Positions 56,385-64,000 of a DNA stretch of 64,000 bases are shown here, piece by piece. Source of the stretch: Heliocidaris erythrogramma. Taxonomy: Eukaryota > Echinodermata > Echinoidea > Camarodonta > Echinometridae. The position numbers were made by a program, and so were the translations under genes. How positions within the stretch are numbered: the stretch's first letter is position 1; the number at the start of each line of letters is the position of its first letter. The stretch covers positions 2,857,285-2,921,284 of the forward strand of contig CM046870.1 in NCBI GenBank assembly GCA_025617745.1. The letters run 5' to 3'. The notes under the pieces are model-generated. The model worked only from the letters and a program-made list of their open reading frames with translations. It ran no database searches and had not been told where the DNA came from.

Positions 56385-58240
56385 TCATACTCTTCAACAA
56401 AACCTTTCTTGTCATCGTTTTGATTAGATTTTTTTTTTAAAGTTCACTTCTCTTCAGTCTGTATTTACAAAATACAAACAGCAAATCACCAAACTTTTCT
56501 TATCATTCTCAGTATTCAAGTGATCACAATCTCCTCTTTCCTGTATTCACCTGTTCACATTAATTAATTTCTGCCATTTGTAATTTGCTTCCCTATTCCT
56601 TTCCTTTCTTCCTCTAGTCAATTTGTTATCATTCTACAATGAAGGTAAATATCAGTATGATCTTTGAGTCATACTCTTCAACAAAACCTTCTTTGTCATT
56701 GTTTTGGTTGGATTTACAAAATAAAAACAGCAAATCACCAAACTTTTCTTATCATTCTCAGTATTCAAGTGATCACAATCTCCTCTTTTCTGTATTCACC
56801 TGTTCACCTTACTTTCTGCCATTTGTAATTTGCTTCCCTATTCCTTTCCTTTCCTCCTCTAGTCATTTTTTATCATTCTACAAGAAAGGTAAATATCAGT
56901 ATGATCTTTGACTCATACTCATCAACAAAACCTTCCTTGTCATTGTTTTGGTTGGATTTACAAATAAAAACAGCAAATCAACAAAACTTTTCTTATCATC
57001 GTTCTCAGTATTCAAGTGATCACAATCTCCTCTTTCCTGTATTCACCTGTTCACATTAATTAATTTCTGCCATTTGTAATTTGCTTCCCTATTCCTTTCC
57101 TTTATTCCTCTAGTCATTTTTTGTCATTCTACAAGAAAGATAAATATCAGTATGATCTTTGCCTCATACTCAACAAAACCTTCCTCATCATCGTTTTGGT
57201 TAGATTTAAAAAAATAAAAACAGCAAATCAACAAAACTTTTCTTATCGTTCTCAGTATTCAAGTGATCACAATCTCCTTTTTCCTGTATTCAGCCGTTAC
57301 TTTGTCATTCTTTTGGTTGGATTTACAAATAAAAACAGCAGATGAACAAAACTTTTCTTATCATCGTTCTCAGTATTCAAGTGATCACAATCTTCTCTTT
57401 CCTGTATTCACCTGTTCACCTTACTTTCTGCCATTTGTAATTTGCTTCCCTATTCCTTTCCTTTCCTCCTCTAGTCATTTTTTATCATTCTACAAGAAAG
57501 GTAAATATCAGTATGATCTTTGACTCATACTCATCAACAAAACCTTCCTTGTCATCGTTTTGGTTGGATTTACAAAATAAAAACAGCAAATCAACAAAAC
57601 TTTTCTTATCGTTCTCAGTATTCAAGTGATCACAATCTCCTTTTTCCTGTATTCACCCGTTTCTTTGTCATTGTTTTGGTTGGATTTACAAATAAAAACA
57701 GCAAATCAACAAAACTTTTCTTATCATTCTCAGTATTCAAGTGATCACAATCTCCTTTTTCCTGTATTCACCCGTTTCTTTGTCATTGTTTTGGTTGGAT
57801 TTACAAATAAAAACAGCAAATCAACAAAACTTTTCTTATCATCGTTCTCAGTATTCAAGTGATCACAATCTCCTCTTTCCTGTATTCACCTGTTCACATT
57901 AATTAATTTCTGCCATTTGTAATTTGCTTCCCTATTCCTTTCCTTTATTCCTCTAGTCATTTTTTGTCATTCTACAAGAAAGATAAATATCAGTATGATC
58001 TTTGCCTCATACTCACTCAACAAAACCTTCCTCGTCATCGTTTTGGTTAGATTAAAAAAAATTAAAAACAGCAAATCAAAACTTTTATCATCTTTCTCAG
58101 TATTCAAGTGATCACAATCTCCTCTTTCCTGTATTCACCTGTTCACATTAATTAATTTCTGCCATTTGTGATTTGCTTCCCTATCCCTTTCCTTTCTTCC
58201 TCCCTCTAGTCATTTTTTTTTTCAGTCTACGAGAAAGGTA
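56385..58240. repeat. VNTR-like array, about 245-250-bp units with 118-bp subunits
   Basis: CAGTATTCAAGTGATCACAA occurs near 56511, 56760, 57009, 57254, 57371, 57618, 57738, 57850 and 58098. Steps of about 245-250 bp are mixed with steps of about 112-120 bp. Units also share TTTCTGCCATTTGTAATTTG and CAGCAAATCAACAAAACTTT. Identity between units is high, and the short steps are internal deletions of the longer unit. Apparent small frames here are repeat artefacts. Confidence 0.92.
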
Positions 58241-58788
58241 CATATATATCATTCTTACTTGATATACATCACATACAAATGCGAAACAAATCCGTTTCAT
58301 TGGAAAAGCTTCTAACAGTAAATAATACAAGTAAGAAAGACAAGAAATGAGTATCCATGTCCATACTATGATAGCAGCAGATCTCTCCGGAGTTCTCTTT
58401 CACAGACTGGTTATTTTTATTGTCAATAAAGGTGGACAGCATAAATTGTCTGTTAATTGTTCTAATGATGCTCATAATAATTTCTTCCATCTATCTTCTA
58501 TTCTATTCTCCTTTCGCTGCTATATCCTCGTCATGCCATAATAAACATTTCCACTTATAACTTAAACATTTTTTCTCCGTTTATCTTCCGATTTCTTCTA
58601 TTTTGATGAACATAGTCATAAACAATCTCGATTCAGTCATTAGACTTGCAAACTCGGGTGTGCTTCTTGTTGATTTCAATTTACTAAGGTTAATTAAATT
58701 TCTTGTTATTTTCGTCTTAGATCTACTTCACAAAACACCAGCAAACACAATCGAAATGTCGACTTACTCGCAGTTGCTGCGTTGATGA

Positions 58789-59787
58789 TTATCGGACAAT
58801 TCCTGCCGCAGCTCCTTGCGGGCCACTGAGTGTCGATTGATCATCTGTTTCCATGGCCAATGGGCCTGCCCTCGGCTTCGGTAACTTTGGCCTTACTGCT
58901 TTCGGCATTTCTTTCCTTTCCATCTCCCGCTGGGTAGACTGATCCTTGTTCTTCTGTTTCCCTTCTATTTTCTCATATTTTTCTACAAATCTTTGTTGGT
59001 CTTTAATGGGGAGCCAGACGTGGTCAATAAAGAGCTTGGTCGGCTCAGCTTTCGAGAAAAAAGCCAGTTTCCCAGCTTTTCTGGCTGTCGCCAGCGCTGC
59101 CGTTTGGCTCTTCCTGATGATCCTTACCCGTTTCGAAAGGTCTTCGGTGATGAAAATCTGTGTACCTTTCAATAACTTCGCCCTCTGCTGCACCGTTATC
59201 TTATCTTTATAACGCGAGTAACGTACTTTTATTGGTTTCGGTGATGCTGCTCCAAACTGAACACGATGAATTCTCTGATATTCAAACCGTCCTACCTCCT
59301 CTTCTGTAAACTGTAACTTCGTAATCATGAAATCTTTCATGGTATCTTCAACGTTTTCTCTTTCTCCTTCTCTTTGCTTCTTTTCTGGTACGTTGAGGAA
59401 AACCAAATTCTCCCGTGCCGCATAAGTTTCAACTCTATCAAGCCCTTCTCTATACTCTCTCTCACTGTTGTCAATTTCTTGCTTCATTTCTCTTATTTCC
59501 TTTTTCAAATCTGCTATCTCACTACAGTTATTTTCCACTGTGTTTACTATTTCTACTAGTTGGTGGCGTATTTGGTGAACCTCTTTAGTTATATTTCTTT
59601 CAAGTTCAGTACATCTGAGATCAAATTGATGTTGTAATTTGATGATTTGATCTGTATTCATCAGTTGAAGAATTGGTAATAAGCCTGAAGTACTGTCCTG
59701 CGAGATGGGGCTTGTCGGAGTCTTTGAAGTACGGGGTCTCTTCTTAAGCCATAGTTTCGTATCCCGTATCCTATTCGCCAACCTCAA
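58789..59787 (-). CDS. LINE ORF1 protein (L1 ORF1-like)
   Basis: The frame is open for 332 codons. A coiled coil rich in Glu, Lys and Ile (about residues 45-115; RHQLVEIVNTVENNCSEIAD) precedes an RRM-like core (ENLVFLNVPEKKQ, RIHRVQF, PIKVRYSRYKDK) and a carboxyl domain (LLKGTQIFITEDLSKRV). This is the order in L1/Tx1 ORF1 proteins, trimeric RNA-binding chaperones of the retrotransposon particle. The frame begins with TTG directly after an in-frame stop, so the first true ATG may be residue 43 (about 59661) or the original start is lost. No internal stop is present. Confidence 0.85.
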   Translation of the reverse strand: MRLANRIRDTKLWLKKRPRTSKTPTSPISQDSTSGLLPILQLMNTDQIIKLQHQFDLRCTELERNITKEVHQIRHQLVEIVNTVENNCSEIADLKKEIREMKQEIDNSEREYREGLDRVETYAARENLVFLNVPEKKQREGERENVEDTMKDFMITKLQFTEEEVGRFEYQRIHRVQFGAASPKPIKVRYSRYKDKITVQQRAKLLKGTQIFITEDLSKRVRIIRKSQTAALATARKAGKLAFFSKAEPTKLFIDHVWLPIKDQQRFVEKYEKIEGKQKNKDQSTQREMERKEMPKAVRPKLPKPRAGPLAMETDDQSTLSGPQGAAAGIVR

Positions 59788-59789
59788 TT

Positions 59790-60932
59790 TCTACACAGCT
59801 CAGCTATACACGTGGGTGAAATGTGGGCGTTAACGCGCGAGCACGTCTTTACTCGATGATGGTCATTGCAATTGTCAAGCCGATACCGATATGATCGTCA
59901 TTTGTGATCGGGATCGGCTCGGAAAAAGATGGATGAAAACTTGTTTTGACATCGGATCGTGGTTCGGATGTTGTGGTCGCCAGATTAAAGGTGTTTTGTC
60001 CTCAATCCCTGTCTGATTTCTAGTCATTCCTGTTTGTACTTTGGATCCCCTTTCAGTGACGTAGGCGGCAGGATTTTTTGTACTATGGAATGGAAGAAAA
60101 TCTAAGGTTTGTGAGACATTTTCTGTGACTTTCGTTGCACATGTGTGACTGTGTGAGTAACTTCACGGTAGATGTACAGTTGCCCCAAGTACTCATTTTT
60201 ACGGTGGTTATTTATGACATGGTGTAACTGGGAGTGCTACGTTGTACTAATTCATTGCATGTCTGATGAGAGAATGAATCTATATCTACATGTAGATTGT
60301 GATTGGTATTGTATTAGATTTTAGAGTTGAACTGTCACTGTCAGGAATTGAATATAACTGGCCTGTGTGTCCTAGTAGTACACTGCTACTGAGTACAGTA
60401 CTACAATTACAATTGACAGTTGGTCAAAAGTTTGATTTCATTGGAGTGGTTGTGCCGTGGCTGGTTATTGTTTTCTTACCCTGGAACTTGTCTTGAGTAG
60501 TGTTGCTAATTCTGTAAATTAATAATAGCCAAATAATCAAGTCTGTTATAATAATAACCATAAGATACATAAACGATAAAGAAATAAAAAATAAATATAC
60601 AGAGACTCTAGTCATTCCTAGAGCTCCAAACAATAAACATTAATGTAAATAAATAAGTAATTAAATTTAAATTTTAAGGTGGGAATTACGCGTTGCATGG
60701 CGAAAGATTAATAAGCAAGCAATAATTAGCATTCAATAATAATAGACTAAAATTAAAAGCAAAATTTGTCCTTAGATTTAACGTAATTCGGAACAAGTTA
60801 GGATTATTAAACATGGCAAACAGCATACCTCAGCAGATTCACAGCTGAGCACATAACGCACTTGTGTGAATTAAACCATATCGATACAAATGCAGTAAAG
60901 ACCGAGCAAGAGCGCATCTCATGTTTGTGTGA
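59790..60932. other. Upstream region of the Gypsy element; probable 5' LTR area
   Basis: No gene was recognised. The sequence ATTAAACATGGCAAACAGCA near 60806 could be an LTR end (CA at 60812-60813) followed by a primer-binding site starting TGG. The 3' LTR lies outside the window, so this cannot be verified. Confidence 0.3.
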
Positions 60933-61705
60933 TTTGCCAAACTGGTTGAAGATGAGCCTCAGACTCAGAGTACTGGTGTGGGTGTGGATGACATTTTGCG
61001 TGTTATGAAACAACTTCAAGAGTCTCACCATCATGAGACTGAGAAATTGTGCAAATCCATAGTGTCTGCCACAGTAAGTAGTGCTGCACAAACTGGTCCT
61101 CCATTAAAAGGATTACATCAGCTGAGCAATGGTGATGATATTGTGTGCTACCTTAGCAATTTTGAACGACTGGTCCTTGCAGCAAACCAGCCAAAGAGTG
61201 AATGGCCTAGACTGTTGGAGCCATACCTCACTGGACGGGCTCAACAGGCATTCCATGCTCTTAGTGCCAAGGAGCAAGATAATTATGATGTTGTTCAGGC
61301 AATTAGAAGGCGGTACCACCTCACCCCTGAGGCATACCGCATTAAATTCAAAACAGAAAACAAGAAGGAAAATGAGACATTCGAAGAATTTGCAAACAAA
61401 TTACAAGACTATTTCTTGAAGTGGATAGAAATAGCTCAGCAAATGGTAGAGATGCCTGATGTCAGTAAGGGGTTGAATTTGGTTATGATTGACCAATTCC
61501 TGGAAAGAGTTTCAGATGAGGTGTTGAGACTAAAACTCAGGGAGCTCCAAGCAACATCCCTTATTGCACTAGCTCGCAAGGCAGATGAGTTGGTTATTCA
61601 GAGAGGGGCAAATAGATACATGCATAGCGCCGCCTCGGGAGGTGATCCCTCCACTCGTAGACGAACAGGTACAAGCAGTGCATCTACGGGACGTAGGTCT
61701 TTCAA
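60933..61705 (+). pseudogene. Ty3/Gypsy gag (capsid)
   Basis: An open frame follows an in-frame TGA at 60930. Capsid-type motifs include YLSNFERLVLAANQPKSEWP, LLEPYLTGRAQQAFHAL and IDQFLERVSDEVLRLKLREL, with a SCAN/gag-like fold expected. There is no good ATG upstream; the first ATG in frame is near 61002 (VMKQLQES). The frame runs past the zinc knuckle, which lies in the -1 frame, so gag is joined to its nucleocapsid only by an indel or frameshift near 61700. Confidence 0.82.
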
Positions 61706-63487
61706 TGCTACCGATGTGGTCAGCTCGGACACAGAATTGCAAACTGTCCGGTACCACCGGGATTGGGTCCTCAACAGGGACCTTCCCAAGGCCCTGCTCA
61801 AGAACCGTCACCAAAGATCAATTTTATTGCAAAGAATAAGAGTGATGTTACAACTGCAGATGTTGTTATTCATGGTCAGGAGGACAGAGTTGTGAAGACC
61901 CGAGCCCTGCTAGACTCGGGGTCGGAGGTATCCCTGGTCACCTATGAATTGTGTAAAGAGTTAGGGGCAAAGGTTAATCGTGAACCCGAGGGGGTGTTAG
62001 GCATGATTAACGAAACAGAATTAGTGCCTGAAGGTTTAGTGTACCTTCAAGTGGGTCTAGGGGGCAGCATTGCGACCGTTGAGTTTCATGTGGTTTGTAG
62101 GCTCCCAGTAGCTGTCCTCCTTGGTGTGGATTTTGCAGAGCAGGTGAAACTTGTCATAGATTTTGGCAATGGGGCCAGTGAGCAGCCAGTTAGGTTCTCT
62201 TTAAATGGAGGGCGGGGTATGTCACAGGTTGGAGAGGAGATTGAGGGTCATCTCCAAGCAAAGGAGGAGATGACAAAACTTGACCTAACTGAAGTGAATA
62301 GACAGAAGTTAGATCAGGTCTTCCGGGACTTCCCAGATGTATTTAGTGAAGTACCTGGTCATACAGACATGGCTACTCATCCAATTGATGTGGGAGAGGC
62401 TTCTCCCGTCCGTTCTCATCCTTACAAGGTAAGCCCTGAGAAAAGACAAGCTCTTGATGAAGAGTTGGATAAGCTTCTGAACCTGGGGAAGATTGAGCCT
62501 TCAGACTCACCTTGGGCTGCTCCCGTAGTGACGGCTCCGAAGAAGAATGGGAAATATAGGATGTGTGTGGATTATCGGAAGTTGAACATGGTGACAAGGG
62601 TTGATGCCTTCCCCATGCCTACGGTGGATGACATTTTAAGCTCCCTGCATGGTGCTTCAGTATTCTCGTCATTGGATCTGCGCAGTGGATACTGGCAGAT
62701 GAGCGTTGCAGGTGAGGATGTGGAGAAGACTGCTTTTGTCTGTCATAGAGGTCTGTTTCACTTCAAGGTCCTTCCTTTCGGTGTTGTGAATGGTCCAGCC
62801 AGTTTTCAACGGCTGATGTCCAAGGTACTTGATGGCCTTATAGGACGGAATTGTTATGTCTACTTGGATGACATTGTGTGTTTCTCTCCGGATATCGAAC
62901 AGCACATCTTAGATCTTCGAGAGATATTTTGCCGCTTACGACAAGCAGGACTGACAGTAAATGCTGAGAAATGTCAGTTTGCTTGCCAAGAAATGAAATA
63001 TCTTGGCCATGTTGTCAGCTCAGATGGACTCAAGATGGATCCCGAGAAGGTATCCACCATTGTCAACTATCCTGAACCGAGGTCGATCAAGGAACTAGAG
63101 AGGTTCCTTAATTGGGATGGTTGGCTGGTATCAGAAATTCATTCCTGGTTTCTCAGATATTGCAGCACCCCTTCACCCCTCCTCACAGAGCCAATACTAG
63201 GCTACCCTGATGAGGAATCCAGGTTTGCTGTGCACACCGGTGCCAGCAATGTCGGGATTGGTGCAGTCCTGACCCAGCAGCAACAGTCTGGGATCGCCTA
63301 TGCAAGTCGGTCTCTGTCTGCTGCAGAGAGAAATTATAGTACTACGGAGAAGGAATGTTTGCCTGTGGTATGGGCCCTAGAGAAATCGCGGCCATATCTG
63401 GAAGGTAGAGAGTGTCGTGTTATAACTGACCACCAGGCACTCTGCTGGCTGTTTCGGAAGAAGAAGCAGGTTTCAGGTAATATATAG
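61706..63487 (+). pseudogene. Ty3/Gypsy zinc knuckle, protease, RT and RNase H
   Basis: CYRCGQLGHRIANC at 61707-61748 is a CCHC knuckle. TRALLDSGSEVSLV (protease Asp-Ser-Gly) and LLGVDFAEQVKLVIDF follow. RT shows KIEPSDSPWAAPVVTAPKK, CVDYRKLN, FSSLDLRSGYWQM and NCYVYLDDIV. RNase H shows GIGAVLTQQQ, AYASRSLSAAERNY, TEKECLPVVWAL and VITDHQALCWLF. Near 63100-63200 the RT-RNase H connector is frameshifted and about 25 residues are missing. The frame breaks again near 63468. Confidence 0.92.
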
Positions 63488-64000
63488 GCCTGGAAAACAG
63501 CATCATGTCCCGGATGCATTATCTAGGATTCCTGAGGGTAATATTGCCCCCATGGTTGGAGTTGTAAGGTGTTGTTGAATCAGGAAGGTGACAGGCATGA
63601 CAATGACTGTTGTGCTGCCAGTGGATGCATTGTCCCGGATGACGAGTTGGTTGATTGGATACAGTGTGATGATTGTGATCAGTGGTATCACCAGGTCTGC
63701 GTCCATATTGGTTCTCAGGAGGCCGAGGATGTAGACAGGTACTCTTGCCCATCTTGTGTTAGCGAGTCTGAGGCTGCAGAGGAAGTTGTCCTTCCTTTGG
63801 ATCTGACGAAGGATTCTGTCTTGAGAGCTCAAAGGAGTGACCCAAAGTTTTTGCCGTTGATTCAGATCCTTGAAAAGCAAAAGAATGGCGCGGATGAGGG
63901 TCAAGGCCCTGTTCATAAGATTTCAACTTTCAGTTTGAAAGACATGGTGTTGCATAAGAATTCTTACCAGAGACGTCAAGGAAAAATGTTGTCTAGTACC
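63468..64000 (+). pseudogene. Pol continuation: PHD finger and pre-integrase segment
   Basis: After RNase H, HHVPDALSRIPEGN (the usual end of RNase H) reads in a shifted frame. Near 63570 the earlier frame resumes and encodes a PHD-like C4HC3 finger (63608-63757): CCAASGC, then WIQCDDCDQWYHQVC, then YSCPSC. PHD fingers commonly read histone H3 tails. It is followed by LRAQRSDPKFLPLIQ and FSLKDMVLHKNS, typical of the stretch just before the integrase zinc-binding domain. The finger is therefore embedded in pol between RNase H and integrase. The window ends here. Confidence 0.75.

Larger units (their letters stand above)
60933..64000 (+). mobile_element. Ty3/Gypsy retrotransposon with PHD finger, cut by window end
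   Basis: Gag, zinc knuckle, protease, RT, RNase H, a PHD finger and the start of a pre-integrase segment lie in order on the + strand. The integrase itself must be right of base 64000. A few frameshifts and one deletion are present, but the motifs are well preserved. It is distinct from the - strand Gypsy element at 22-26 kb. Confidence 0.9.

Noticed and set aside
56639..57862. Series of similar small proteins
   Set aside because: They are translations of the 245-250-bp tandem repeat. They share wording only because the DNA repeats.

Overview
The window is eukaryotic, AT-rich and dense in repeats. There are no operons, ribosome-binding sites, CRISPR arrays or prokaryotic genes. Three exons of a cytosolic sulfotransferase with vertebrate-like exon sizes, several Ty3/Gypsy lineages, a DIRS-type element, Tx1/L1-like LINEs, a Tc1 element, THAP and PHD domains, tRNA-derived SINEs and many hairpin MITEs together suggest a marine invertebrate deuterostome. 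An echinoderm such as a sea urchin is my best guess, but this is inference; no species-specific gene is present.

Layout. 1-3.5 kb: a terminal-inverted-repeat (TIR) element, a degenerate foldback repeat and a G-tract. 3.6-11.1 kb: the last three coding exons (3568-3662, 6128-6308, 10989-11098, + strand) of a SULT-family gene. Its introns are filled with a 74-bp satellite, a CRE-rich hairpin element, a foldback element split by a LINE fragment, and other repeats. The 5' exons are not in the window. 11.2-15.4 kb: two LINE remnants, the second with most of a reverse transcriptase. 15.8-20.6 kb: a DIRS-like tyrosine-recombinase retroelement on the - strand, with inverted terminal repeats and an internal complementary region, disabled by internal deletions. 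21.8-22.3 kb: a CpG-rich promoter-like stretch and the first 20 codons of a THAP-domain protein. 22.4-26.1 kb: a decayed Ty3/Gypsy element (- strand) carrying a G/C-tract hairpin insertion. 26.7-27.1 kb: a short protein fragment with a palindromic promoter-like site. 29-32 kb: a palindromic element, a CGTACG-rich repeat and a 148-bp tandem array.

32.6-41.1 kb: the most unusual structure, an approximately 8.4-kb inverted-repeat (foldback) unit. Its arms are tandem repeats of about 340-358 bp, and each repeat carries near-perfect X-box (RFX-type) palindromes. A 2.4-kb TIR element and SINEs are nested in it. 41.7-47.8 kb: a Tx1/L1-like LINE ORF2 split by a complete Tc1-like element. 49.7-54.0 kb: a second, nearly intact ORF2. 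54.5-58.2 kb: two blocks of tandem repeats. 58.8-59.8 kb: an L1-type ORF1. 60.9-64.0 kb: a Ty3/Gypsy gag-pol whose pol polyprotein has a PHD finger between RNase H and the expected integrase; it runs off the window end.

The only convincing host gene is the sulfotransferase. The THAP exon and the 26.7-26.9 kb fragment are possible host or domesticated sequences. Everything else of substance is mobile or tandemly repeated DNA, much of it nested, so a relative order of insertion can be read in several places.
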